From DASUAS01 sp963841415 (GTDB lineage Bacteria; Actinomycetota; Acidimicrobiia; IMCC26256; DASPTH01): DNA of 64,000 nt. The notes beneath the pieces are model-generated. The model had not been told where the DNA came from, made no database searches, and was given only the letters and a program-made list of their open reading frames with translations. Below are positions 18,205 to 27,013 of this stretch, one piece after another (within the stretch, counting starts at the first letter, position 1; each line of letters starts with the position of its first letter). The stretch is from contig CAWJCN010000004.1 of NCBI GenBank assembly GCA_963841415.1, forward strand, positions 372,001 through 436,000, read 5' to 3'. Both the position numbers and the translations under genes were made by a program.

Positions 18205-21200
18205 CACCAGCTCCCTGCTTGCCACATCGCCGTCACCACTCCCTCGTCACCCATCCCGATTCGGGACAAGATCTCCACTGCTCGCTCCAGGTGCTCCATG
18301 GCACCGGGTTCGTCACCGGCGTGCGCGGTCGCGAGTGCGAGGTTGTCGAGCGCGCACGCCAGCCCGTGCTCGTTCCCGACCGCTTCGAACTGCTGCACCG
18401 CGACACGGAACTGTGCTTGCGCCGCGTCGGTGTCCCCCGTGGCCTCGTGCACCATCCCGAGGTTGTTGGCGGCGGCCGCGACCCCCTGGAGACTGTCGAG
18501 CTCCGTCCAGAGATCGCGCGCCTTGCCCGAGTGCGTGCGCGCATCGTCGAAGTGGCCCCGCTGCAACTCCAGCGCACCGAGACACTGGTGGGCGCGCGCC
18601 GCGCTCGGAGCATCGGAGCCGGAGAAGGTCAGGGCGAGGTCGGCCAAGTCGACCGCGGCGTCGAGCTGGTCGCGTCGACCGTGCACCATGGCCAGGCCCA
18701 CGTAGATGCCGCTGGCCGACCTGAGGTCGGGGCTGTCCTGCAGCGACTCCAGCGCGGTCTCGAACGCCGCTTCGGCGTCGGAGTCGCACCCCCAGCGCAG
18801 CCGAGCCTCGCCAAGTCTCGCCCACAGCGACGTCGTCCGTGCGGCCGAGACCGATCCTCCCGCGCCGAGGACCGCTTCGTAGCACTCGATCGCGTGCTCG
18901 TAGTCCCCGCTCGCAGTGGCGGCGTCCGCGATCGACTCGAGGAGGCGAACGAGCGTGCGCGTCGACGCACCGCGCTCGGCGATCAGATCGTGCGCATCCT
19001 GGAAGCGGCCGCGTGCCACTTGGTATGCGTGGTCGCGTGCCGCGTAGCGCGCCGCCCGACGCAGATGAGCAGCGGCGCGCGCGGGGCGACCGGCACGCTC
19101 CTCGTGGTAGGCGCATTCGACGGATCGAACACCCGAACTCGGCGCCGTCGTGGTTGCGGTCGCGACTGATCTCGCCGCTCGCCGATGGAGCACCTGGAGG
19201 TCCGCATCGAGCTGCATCTCGTATGCGGCGTCGCGCACCAACGCGTGTCGGAACGCGAGCACGTCGCCGTCGCGATGCCAGATCCCGGCCGCGACACCGG
19301 CGTCGATCGTCGGGAGCGTCCGCACGAGCTCCTCTTCCAACATCGAGGCCAGCGCCGCAACGTCGAACCGCTCCCCCAGGACCGCCCCTGCGGACACGGC
19401 ACGCCGCAAGTCTCCGTCGAGCCGGTCGAATCGTGAGACCAGCACTGCCGCGAGCGTCGCGGGGAGCGAGGTCGTCTGGCCGGGCCGGAGCGTCCAGACA
19501 TCTGCGGCGTCGAGCCCGATCGCATCGCGATCACGCAGGTCGAGCAACAGCTGCTCCACGAACAGTGCGTTCCCCCCGGTCCGTTCGAGCAGCTCGGCGA
19601 CAAGCGCGCGATCGATCGGTGCGCCCAGCAATGCTGCAGCCATCTCCGCGACAACCTCTTCGCCGAGCGGCTCGAGCGAGAGGCGCAGCGTGATTCCATC
19701 GGCGTCGCCGTCGGGGGGCGACCACCCGCTGGCCGACGGCCGCCGGTCGATCACGACGCAGAGCGGCAGCTCCGCAGCCGAGCAGCACAGGCGATCGAGT
19801 ACGCGGCCCGATTCTTCGTCAAGCCAGTGAGCGTCGCGAGCGTGCACGACCACGGGACGTCGCCCGGTCTCGGCTCGCAGCAACGTGTCGATCGCGGCGA
19901 GGCTTCGTTCGAACCGGGTCGTCGGATCGTGACGCTCGTACGGCGAGTCCTCCCAGTGAAGGTCGAGCAACGCACCCAGGAAGGGCGCGTCGGCGAGCAG
20001 CTGCGTGCGCAGCGCGTCCGTGCCCCCACTCGCCTCGTTGAGGGCTTCGACGAGGTCGGCCATCCCCTGTTCGAAGAGTCCCCGCGCGGTCGAGGGGTCG
20101 TCGGCGAGGTCCTGATAGAAGAGGTCGCGGACCAGCGGCAGAAATGCCCCGAGCGGAGTGCGCGGACCGTCCCGGCCCGAGATCTCGAACCACGAGACGC
20201 TCATCATCCCGGTCTCGAGCTCGGAGCGAAGCGCGGCCAGCAGATGGCTCTTGCCGACGCCGGCATCGCCCTCGATCAGCGCGACGCCCGGAGGACCGTC
20301 GCGCACGGCGCCGACCGCTCCGCGCAGGTGGGTCAGCTCGTCGACCCGTCCCGCGATGGGACCGAACGCTCGCAACCGCGGTCCACCCACCGGGCGCCCG
20401 ACAACCCGGACCACGGCGACCGGTTCCTCGTGCCCACGCACCTCGACCGGCGCGACCTCTTCGTCGACGATTCGTTGCCGGCACGCACGCCGGACGCGCT
20501 CACTGGCGAGGATCTCGCCGGGCGCCGCGATGGCCATGAGACGTGCGGCGACGTTGGTCGCGTCGCCGAGCACACCGAACGTGTGACGTTCGCGGGAGCC
20601 GTACGCGCCGGTGCGCGTCACTCCGAGATCGAGCCCGATCGCGACGGCGCCCGCCGCCGCGACCTTGGCTGGTAGGTCGCGAAGCTCGAGCGCGCACGCC
20701 AGCGCACGATCGGCCTGGTCTTCATGGGCGATGGGCGCACCGAACGCGACGTAGAGGTAGCTCCCCTTGTCTCCGAGCGTGACGTTGAGGAGCGTTCCAC
20801 CGTGACGGTCCGCGACGCTCTCGACCCACCGCACGTAGGTGTCCAGCTCCTGGGATGCAGTCGGATCATCGTCGAATTGGAAGTCGCCGAAGCTCACGAA
20901 GAGCGCCACCGTCGTCCGAAGCTCGGTCGTACGGTTGTCGGGCTGATCACGCAACGCCGCGAGGATCCACGGCCGAGCCTGCTCCGGCTTCAACGCGGGG
21001 GTCGACTCCCACCACGGCGCGGGCGCGCTCGGGAGGTCGATGCCACGCACCACCGCGACCGGCCGCGCGTCGGCGTCGGCCCGCCACTCGCCGACGTGCA
21101 CGACGCCGTCGAGTCCACGGGCGGCCTGCTCGTCCAACACCACCTCGCCTGGTCGTGCGGCCCGTTCGGTCGCCGCGGTGCGGTCGACCGTCCGACCGGC

Positions 21201-21689
21201 GAGCACGTCGAGCAGACGAACCTCCGGGTCACCGACCGCGACGCGGTGCGCCGGGCCCGCGGCGACCGCGACCTTCAGCGAGAGGTTCACGGTGCTGCCA
21301 TCGGGAAGCTCGAGCGCGCCGAGCTCACCGAGTGCGCGCTGGAGCCCCAGCGCGCACGTTGTCGCGCGATGGACACCGGCGGCCGCGCCCTCGGGCAGGT
21401 GGTCGTCGAACCAGCAGGTGACCGCGTCGCCGCTGAACACCACGACCGCACCTCCGTGATGATGGACTTCCGCGATCACGAGGTCGTAGACACCGTCGAG
21501 GTGGCGCGAGAGCTCCTCGGCACCCCGACGCGGACCGAGGCCGACGGCGAGGGCCTCCGTCAACCTCGTGAACCCCGCAAGATCTGCAAACAACACCGCG
21601 CCATCCGACCGGCCGGACACGTCGAGTCCTGTGCCGGCCGCAACGACCCGGTCGGCCGCGAGATGGGCGCTCAGCGTTCCGTTGCTCAT
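18204..21689 (-). CDS. Tandem class III cyclase - AAA ATPase - TPR signalling protein
   Basis: A 1161-residue multidomain protein. Residues about 1-225 form a class III nucleotide cyclase domain with metal-ligand motifs AVLFADLAGFTRL and VFSGDAVTCWF. Residues about 265-430 form a second cyclase-like domain (GVLGDATNVAARL is well kept). In the second domain the first metal Asp position reads VSFGDF, so it may be a regulatory partner domain. An AAA/STAND ATPase follows with Walker A EGDAGVGKSHLL, then C-terminal TPR-like helices (EDARTHSGKARDLW-type repeats). It overlaps rsbU and rsbW by 4 bp each. Similar proteins exist in mycobacteria, but their being coupled inside an Rsb operon is unusual. 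Confidence 0.88.
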   Translation of the reverse strand: MSNGTLSAHLAADRVVAAGTGLDVSGRSDGAVLFADLAGFTRLTEALAVGLGPRRGAEELSRHLDGVYDLVIAEVHHHGGAVVVFSGDAVTCWFDDHLPEGAAAGVHRATTCALGLQRALGELGALELPDGSTVNLSLKVAVAAGPAHRVAVGDPEVRLLDVLAGRTVDRTAATERAARPGEVVLDEQAARGLDGVVHVGEWRADADARPVAVVRGIDLPSAPAPWWESTPALKPEQARPWILAALRDQPDNRTTELRTTVALFVSFGDFQFDDDPTASQELDTYVRWVESVADRHGGTLLNVTLGDKGSYLYVAFGAPIAHEDQADRALACALELRDLPAKVAAAGAVAIGLDLGVTRTGAYGSRERHTFGVLGDATNVAARLMAIAAPGEILASERVRRACRQRIVDEEVAPVEVRGHEEPVAVVRVVGRPVGGPRLRAFGPIAGRVDELTHLRGAVGAVRDGPPGVALIEGDAGVGKSHLLAALRSELETGMMSVSWFEISGRDGPRTPLGAFLPLVRDLFYQDLADDPSTARGLFEQGMADLVEALNEASGGTDALRTQLLADAPFLGALLDLHWEDSPYERHDPTTRFERSLAAIDTLLRAETGRRPVVVHARDAHWLDEESGRVLDRLCCSAAELPLCVVIDRRPSASGWSPPDGDADGITLRLSLEPLGEEVVAEMAAALLGAPIDRALVAELLERTGGNALFVEQLLLDLRDRDAIGLDAADVWTLRPGQTTSLPATLAAVLVSRFDRLDGDLRRAVSAGAVLGERFDVAALASMLEEELVRTLPTIDAGVAAGIWHRDGDVLAFRHALVRDAAYEMQLDADLQVLHRRAARSVATATTTAPSSGVRSVECAYHEERAGRPARAAAHLRRAARYAARDHAYQVARGRFQDAHDLIAERGASTRTLVRLLESIADAATASGDYEHAIECYEAVLGAGGSVSAARTTSLWARLGEARLRWGCDSDAEAAFETALESLQDSPDLRSASGIYVGLAMVHGRRDQLDAAVDLADLALTFSGSDAPSAARAHQCLGALELQRGHFDDARTHSGKARDLWTELDSLQGVAAAANNLGMVHEATGDTDAAQAQFRVAVQQFEAVGNEHGLACALDNLALATAHAGDEPGAMEHLERAVEILSRIGMGDEGVVTAMWQAGSW

Positions 21690-23101
21690 GTCGCGCCCAT
21701 CGCGTCGGGTGTGTCGGTCGACAACTGCTCGGCGGGGTCGACCACGGCCAGGGTCGCGAGTGTCACGTCGTCCTCGAGTCGTGCGTCCGCGACGAACGCG
21801 CGCATCGACGACAGGACGCTGTCGAGGCGTGACACCGCCGTGCCGGAGGTCGACGCACAGCTCAAGAAATCGTCGTGCGCTCGCTCGAAGCCGTACATCG
21901 CGCGATCGCGATCGAGCGCCTCGACCAGGCCGTCGGTGAACATGAGGACGACATCGCCGCGCTCCAGCTGAGCCGAGCGCTCCTCGTACTCACTCCCCGC
22001 CAACAACCCGAGCGGCATCCCGAAGCTCTCGAGCTCCGTCACACGGCGGTCGGCATTCGACCACCGGAGTGGATGGGGATGCCCTGCGCTGCAGTACCGC
22101 AACACCCCCGTCTGTGGCTCGTAGACCACGTAGCACAAGGTCACGAAGAGCCCCGGCGGCACGCTGGCAACCAGCGTCTCGTTCACCTTGGCGAGCACCG
22201 CGGCAAGCGATTCGCTGCGCTCGGCCTCCGCTCGGAGGGCAGCGCGCGTCGCCGACATGACGAGCGCGGAAGCCACGCCCTTCCCGGCCACGTCGCAGAC
22301 GACGAGCCCGAGCGCGGGAGTCGAGGAGCCGTTCGAATGGTCGAGCTCGAAGAAGTCGTAGAAGTCACCGCTGGCCTCGAACGCCGGTTCCGAGAACACC
22401 GCCAGGTCGAGCCCGGGGACGTCGACGAGCTCACCCGGCAGCATCGCCAGTTGCACGCGGCGAGCGAGCTCCAGCTCGTCGCGGATGCGCTCGCGCTCAG
22501 CCTGCTCCAGGCTCCTCAGCCGGACGACCTGAGCGAGATCACCCTCGCGGATGACCGCCACCACGACGGTCAAGATCATCACCGCTGACGTGGTTCCCAC
22601 CACGAACGCGGCCTCTACGACCGAGACGCCGGTGACGAAGAGGAGCGCGATTGCGAGCAGCAACGAGAGTCCGAACACTGCGATCGTGCCCCGCGCCCGC
22701 AGGAAGATCGTCGCGCACACGACCGGGGCCGCGTAGGCGAGCGCGACGGCTGCCGCCTGGTCCCCGAAGAGGAGACCGAGCGAGAAGAGGAACGCGTCGA
22801 TCATGACGATGGTGCTCCACGCACCGAGCACGTAGTTGGGCCGCCGTGCGAGGTACAGGCTCACCCAGAAACCGCCTGAAGCGACGGCGATCACCGCAGT
22901 GCCGTCGTAGCCGAGCGAGACGTCGGGATCGGGGAAGAACGTGCTCGTGATGACGCTCACGACGGTCGAGATCGCCAGGATGACCGCGAGGGCGAGCGTG
23001 ACGTTGGCCAACGTCGCGGCGCGGCGGCGGTCCTCAGGATCGGTGAGCTCGGGCGCGGGGGCCGTTGCGCGACGACGCCACGAGTCGAGCCGCTCCCACA
23101 C
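21686..23101 (-). CDS. Membrane PP2C/SpoIIE-family serine phosphatase (RsbU-like)
   Basis: The 471-residue protein begins at GTG 23101 with a GGGAGGG ribosome site. The first 180 residues contain about six hydrophobic segments and no recognisable ligand domain. A coiled-coil linker (RLRSLEQAERERIRDELELARRVQLAMLP) leads to the phosphatase domain. That domain has metal-binding acidic residues in ASGDFYDFF, DVAGKGVASA, MFTDGLVEA and LEDDVTLAT. It would dephosphorylate the STAS protein in response to a membrane or redox cue. It is the first gene of the operon. Confidence 0.93.
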   Translation of the reverse strand: MWERLDSWRRRATAPAPELTDPEDRRRAATLANVTLALAVILAISTVVSVITSTFFPDPDVSLGYDGTAVIAVASGGFWVSLYLARRPNYVLGAWSTIVMIDAFLFSLGLLFGDQAAAVALAYAAPVVCATIFLRARGTIAVFGLSLLLAIALLFVTGVSVVEAAFVVGTTSAVMILTVVVAVIREGDLAQVVRLRSLEQAERERIRDELELARRVQLAMLPGELVDVPGLDLAVFSEPAFEASGDFYDFFELDHSNGSSTPALGLVVCDVAGKGVASALVMSATRAALRAEAERSESLAAVLAKVNETLVASVPPGLFVTLCYVVYEPQTGVLRYCSAGHPHPLRWSNADRRVTELESFGMPLGLLAGSEYEERSAQLERGDVVLMFTDGLVEALDRDRAMYGFERAHDDFLSCASTSGTAVSRLDSVLSSMRAFVADARLEDDVTLATLAVVDPAEQLSTDTPDAMGAT

Positions 23102-23239
23102 CGCTCTGCCCTCCCGCCGTCTGCGAACCCGCCCAACTCGACCTCGTCCCGCGGCCGAGTCTCGCGCAACCTCAGCGCACGCGTCGCGTGCTGGTCAGCT
23201 TTCCGAAAGGCGTGGAGCGCGCGGCGCGCAAGAGTTCCG

Positions 23240-24268
23240 TCAGCCGCCGGAGACGTCGCGGGGCTTGGCCTTGCCCTGGCCGATCCAGGGCATCATCGAG
23301 CGCAAGCGGTCGCCGACCTCTTCGATGGGGTGCTCGGCCGACTTCTTGCGCAGCGCGTTGAACACCGGGCGGCCGGCCTGGTTCTCGAGGATCCACTCCT
23401 GCGCGAACTTGCCGGTCTGGATCTCGTCGAGGATCTGCTTCATCTCGGCGCGGGTGGTGTCGGTGACGATGCGCGGGCCGCGCGTCATGTCGCCGTACTC
23501 GGCGGTGTCGCTGATCGAGTAGCGCATGTTGGCGATGCCACCCTCGTAGATGAGGTCGACGATCAGCTTCACCTCGTGGAGCGTCTCGAAGTAGGCCGAC
23601 TCGGGCTGGTAGCCCGCGTTCACGAGCGTCTCGAAGCTCGCCTTGATGAGCTCGACGAGACCGCCGCAGAGCACGACCTGCTCACCGAAGAGGTCGGTCT
23701 CGGTCTCCTCCTCGAACGTCGTGTCGAGCACCCCGGCGCGCGTCGCGCCGATTGCCCGCGCGTACGCCAGCGCGGTCTGCTTGGCCTTGCCGGTCTCGTC
23801 GGCCGACACCGCGACGAGCGCAGGCACACCGCCGCCCTCCTCGTAGGTGCGGCGCACGAGGTGACCGGGACCCTTCGGTGCGATCATCCAGACGTCGACG
23901 CCCTTGGGCGGCGTGATCTGGCCGAAGTGGATGTTGAACCCGTGCGCGAACGCGAGCGAGTCGCGCTCGTCGAGGTTGGGTTCGATGTCCTCCTTGTAGA
24001 TGCGCGCCTGCTCGGTGTCGGGGAGCAGCACCATGATCACGTCGGCTTCCTTGCACGCCGCCGCGGTGGTGAGCACGCGCAGGCCGGCCTCCTCGGCCTT
24101 GGCCCACGACGACGAGCCCTCGCGGAGGCCCACCCGCACGTCGACGCCAGAGTCCTTCATGTTGAGCGCGTGCGCGTGACCCTGCGAGCCGTACCCGAGG
24201 ACCGCGATCTTGCGTCCCTCCAGGAGTCCGAGGTCGGCGTCGTCGTCGTAATAGATCGTTGCTGACAT
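23240..24268 (-). CDS. ilvC: Ketol-acid reductoisomerase IlvC
   Basis: This enzyme carries out the second step of valine and isoleucine synthesis, using NAD(P)H and magnesium. The class I form has GYGSQGHAHALNMKDSG, FAHGFNIHFG, MIAPKGPGHLVRRTY, and metal ligands in DLFGEQVVLCGG and ETLHEVKLIVDLIYEGG. Start ATG 24268 was preferred over ATG 24274 because the AAGGAG site is then 9 nt upstream rather than 3. It lies downstream of ilvN on the same strand with a repeat-containing gap of about 110 bp. Confidence 0.96.
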   Translation of the reverse strand: MSATIYYDDDADLGLLEGRKIAVLGYGSQGHAHALNMKDSGVDVRVGLREGSSSWAKAEEAGLRVLTTAAACKEADVIMVLLPDTEQARIYKEDIEPNLDERDSLAFAHGFNIHFGQITPPKGVDVWMIAPKGPGHLVRRTYEEGGGVPALVAVSADETGKAKQTALAYARAIGATRAGVLDTTFEEETETDLFGEQVVLCGGLVELIKASFETLVNAGYQPESAYFETLHEVKLIVDLIYEGGIANMRYSISDTAEYGDMTRGPRIVTDTTRAEMKQILDEIQTGKFAQEWILENQAGRPVFNALRKKSAEHPIEEVGDRLRSMMPWIGQGKAKPRDVSGG

Positions 24269-24287
24269 GTTCATGCACTCCTTCGCT

Positions 24288-24310
24288 GCGGCGCAGGGTA
24301 CCTGCGTCGC
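24288..24310. repeat. GTACC-loop hairpin repeat, copy 2
   Basis: Arms GCGGCGCAG and CTGCGTCGC (8 of 9 pairs) flank GGTAC, the reverse complement of GTACC. The element begins about 20 bp upstream of the ilvC start in the ilvN-ilvC gap. On the minus strand its flanks GCGAGTGAGCGCCCGC and AGCGAAGGAG match copy 1. Confidence 0.75.
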
Positions 24311-24384
24311 GGGCGCTCACTCGCTGGCGAGCGACCTTCGCTCGCTGCGCTCGTCTTCGGTTGCGGCATCTTGTCAGGCACCGT

Positions 24385-24912
24385 TCAACCTGCTCGATTC
24401 CGCACCGCACGCAGCTTGGCGGGGCGCCGGGCCAGCTTGGGCAGGGCGATGCGGCCCGTGCGCTGGAGCTCGATGATCCCGAACGGCTGCAGCAGGTCGG
24501 TCATGGCGTCGAGCTTCTGCGGCGCACCCGCCACCTGGATGGTGAGGGCGTCGTGGCCCACGTCGTCGATACGGGCCTGGAAGATCGAGGCCAGCTCGGT
24601 GATCTGCGACCGCAGCTCGGGCGTGGCCTTCACCGTGACGAGCATGAGCTCGCGCTCGACGGCCGCGTCGGGGTGCAGCTCGGCGATCTTGAGCACCGGG
24701 ATCAGCTTGTTGAGCTGCTTGGTGATCTGCTCGAGCGGCGCCGAGTCGGCGTCGACGACGATGGTCATCCGGCTGAAGCGCTCGTCCTCGGTGGGGCTCA
24801 CCGCCAACGACACGATGTTGAAGCCGCGCCGCGCGAACAAGCCCGCGACGCGGGAGAGCACGCCGAACTTGTTCTCCACGAGCACGCTCAGGATGTGATG
24901 TTGAGCAGCCAT
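24385..24912 (-). CDS. ilvN: Acetolactate synthase small (regulatory) subunit IlvN
   Basis: The 175-residue protein has the ACT domain start ILSVLVENKFGVLSRVAGLF, then RGFNIVSLAVSPTED. A second ACT-like region (ELMLVTVKATPELRSQI) and the end LQPFGIIELQRTGRIALP follow. It binds valine and controls the large subunit. It follows ilvB after 5 bp with a GGGAGG ribosome site, so the two are co-translated. Confidence 0.95.
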   Translation of the reverse strand: MAAQHHILSVLVENKFGVLSRVAGLFARRGFNIVSLAVSPTEDERFSRMTIVVDADSAPLEQITKQLNKLIPVLKIAELHPDAAVERELMLVTVKATPELRSQITELASIFQARIDDVGHDALTIQVAGAPQKLDAMTDLLQPFGIIELQRTGRIALPKLARRPAKLRAVRNRAG

Positions 24913-24917
24913 GCTCT

Positions 24918-26659
24918 TCAGTCCCTCCCACCGGGGCGGTCGTGCGCGGGGTCGAGGATCACGTCGTCGTTCGACGTGCCGGCCGCGACCATCGGGTACA
25001 CCTTCTCGCGGTAGTCCGTGCGGAAGTCGATCACGACCGGACGGTCGTCGACCTCGTTGGCCTTCTGGATCGTGGTCTCGACGTCTTCGGGCGTGTCGAC
25101 CCGGAACGCCACGCAGCCCATCGCCTCCGCCCACTTCACGTAGTCGGGCAGGTCGGGCGAGAGGTACACCTCGCTGTAGCGCTCCTCGTAGAACAGCTCC
25201 TGCCACTGGCGGACCATGCCGAGGTACGCGTTGTTGAGGATGGCGATCTTCACCGGGATGCGCTCCGCGCTCGCGGTCACCAGCTCTTGCGCGGTCATCT
25301 GGAAGCACCCGTCGCCGTCGACCGCCCAGACCATGCGCTCGGGCTTGCCGACCTTGGCGCCGATCGCGGCCGGGACCGCGAAGCCCATCGTGCCGAGCCC
25401 ACCCGAGTTGATCCACGTGTACGGGTGGTTGAACGTCCAGCGCTGGCTGGTCCACATCTGGTGTTGGCCCACACCCGACGCGACGATCGTGTCGTCGGGC
25501 GTGTTGTCGCGCAGCTGGTCGATGACGTACTGCGGCTTGAGCGGGCCGTCTTCCAGCTGCTCGTAGTGCAACGGGAACTGCTCCTGCCAGTCGCGCAGCT
25601 GCTGGTGCCAGGCGTCGAGCGACGGGAACTCGTGCCCGGAATCTTGGCGACGGGTCTGCTCGGCGCGCACCGCCTTCACCATCTCCTCGATCACGAGGCG
25701 GCAGTCGCCCACGATCGGCACGTCGGGGCGGCGCACCTTGCCCAGCTCGGCGGGATCGATGTCGACGTGGATGATCTTGGCGCCCGGCGCGAACCCGTCG
25801 AGCTTGCCCGTGACGCGGTCGTCGAAGCGCGAGCCCAGCGCGATGAGCAGGTCGGACTGCTGCATCGCGGTGATCGCGGTGTAGTTGCCGTGCATGCCGG
25901 GCATGCCCAGGCAGCGCTCGTGGTCGTCGGGGAACGCGCCCGCGCCATGAGCGTGGTGACCACCGGGAAGCCGGTGAGCTCGACCAGCTCGCGGAGCGCC
26001 TCGGCGGCGCGGGCCTTCAAGATCCCGCCGCCGGCGTAGATGACCGGCCGCTGGGCCTCGCCCATGAGGCGGGCGGCGTCCTTGATCTGCTTGGCGTGGC
26101 CCTTGGTCGTGGGCTTGTAGCCGGGGAGGTCGACCGACTCGGGCCAGTACCAGTTCATGGCCTGGTTGGCGACGTCCTTGGGCATGTCGATGAGCACCGG
26201 GCCGGGGCGACCGGTCGTGGCCACGTGGAAGGCCTCGCGGACCACCCGCGGGATCTCCGACGCGTCGGTGATCAGCCAGTTGTGCTTGGTGATCGGCATC
26301 GTGATCCCGACCGTGTCGGCCTCTTGGAAGGCGTCGGTGCCGATCACCGAGTACGCCACTTGGCCGGTGATGACCACGATCGGGATGCTGTCCATGTAGG
26401 CGTCACACAGCGGCGTGACGATGTTGGTGGCCGCGGGTCCGCTGGTGACCATGGCCACGCCGGGTCGGCCGGTCGCGTGGGCGTAGCCCTCCGCCATGTG
26501 GCCGGCGCCCTGCTCGTGGCGCACCAGGATGTGGCGGATCGACGAGTCGATCAGCGGGTCGTAGACCGGCAGGATGGCGCCGCCGGGGAGGCCGAACATG
26601 ACCTCGGTGTGCTCCATCTCGAGGCTCTTGATGAGGGCCTGGGCTCCGGTGAGCTGCAT
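24918..26659 (-). CDS. ilvB: Acetolactate synthase large subunit IlvB (one apparent frameshift)
   Basis: This ThDP enzyme makes acetolactate or acetohydroxybutyrate. The first part has VMFGLPGGAILPVYD, the ThDP glutamate in RHEQGAGHMAEGYA, and GPAATNIVTPLCDAY. After TTLMAR the frame breaks near 25939. The rest (MPGMHGNYTAITAMQQSD to the C-terminus, with GDGCFQMTAQEL and NNAYLGMVRQWQ) is in another frame. Adding one base to the CCC run gives TTLMARGAFPDD and a 580-residue protein of normal size. Start ATG 26659 aligns with the usual MxLTGAQALIKSLE start. Expression is probably controlled by the attenuator just upstream. Confidence 0.93.
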
Positions 26660-26693
26660 GGGCCTGGTGCTTTCTCTTGAGTGGTGCGGGCAC

Positions 26694-26718
26694 AAAAAAA
26701 CCCCCGCCGGAGCGAGGG
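26694..26718 (-). terminator. Intrinsic terminator of the ilvB attenuator
   Basis: On the minus strand CCCTCGC and GCGGGGG form a 7-bp stem with one G-U pair and a TCCG loop, followed at once by seven T. It lies about 35 bp before the ilvB start and 30 bp after the leader-peptide stop, the normal place for an amino-acid attenuator. Confidence 0.88.
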
Positions 26719-26721
26719 TGA

Positions 26722-26748
26722 GCGCACGCGCGGAGAGAGGGCGTGCGC
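26722..26748 (-). promoter_or_regulatory. Pause hairpin of the ilvB attenuator
   Basis: GCGCACGC and GCGTGCGC form a perfect 8-bp stem with an 11-nt loop. Its 5' base overlaps the stop codon of the leader peptide, so a ribosome reaching the stop would block it. I could not derive the antiterminator pairing with confidence. Confidence 0.7.
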
Positions 26749-26783
26749 TACGTGATTACGACGAGGAGGGTTCGGGGCTGCAT
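26748..26783 (-). CDS. ilv operon leader peptide
   Basis: A 12-codon reading frame translates to MQPRTLLVVIT followed by TAG. The Leu-Leu-Val-Val-Ile run contains exactly the three branched-chain amino acids in a block, as in known ilv leader peptides. A pause hairpin and an intrinsic terminator follow directly, then ilvB. Low charged Leu, Val or Ile tRNA should stall the ribosome here and allow read-through. No ribosome site is seen upstream, so the leader may be translated from a leaderless transcript. Confidence 0.85.
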   Translation of the reverse strand: MQPRTLLVVIT

Positions 26784-26786
26784 GAG

Positions 26787-26802
26787 CCGTCAATGATGAC
26801 GG
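26787..26802. promoter_or_regulatory. Inverted repeat just upstream of the ilv leader peptide
   Basis: CCGTCA and TGACGG form perfect 6-bp arms with a 4-nt spacer, ending 3 nt before the leader ATG on the minus strand. Its place fits an operator at the promoter or transcription start. No regulator is known from the window. Confidence 0.4.
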
Positions 26803-26830
26803 ATGCGGGCGGCCGTTGCAAGTCATTCTC

Positions 26831-27013
26831 GATGGTCGATTCCGCTCCGCCGTCCCGCCCCTCCGGGCACGGCTCCGCTGCATCTCAGACCTCGACGGTC
26901 GATTCCGCTCCGCCGTCCCGCCCCTCCGGGCACGGCTCCGCTGCATCTCAGACCTCGATGGTCGATTCCGCTGCGCCGTCCCGCCCTCCGGGCACGGCTC
27001 CGCTGCATCTCAG
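26831..27013. repeat. Tandem array of three 63-bp units
   Basis: Units start at 26831, 26894 and 26957. Each runs from GATGGTCGATTCCGCT or GACGGTCGATTCCGCT to GCTGCATCTCAGACCTC, nearly identical except for a few substitutions and a 1-nt loss in the third unit. On the minus strand 63 bp is 21 codons, so copies are in frame with one another, but I see no ribosome site and do not call a gene. The last unit supplies the stop codon of the Fpg-type gene. Related sequence occurs once at 56515-56637. Confidence 0.9.

Noticed and set aside
26551..26946. Protein made of repeated MQRSRARRGG segments on the minus strand
   Set aside because: It comes from the 63-bp tandem units, runs through the ilv leader and into ilvB in the wrong frame, and has no ribosome site.
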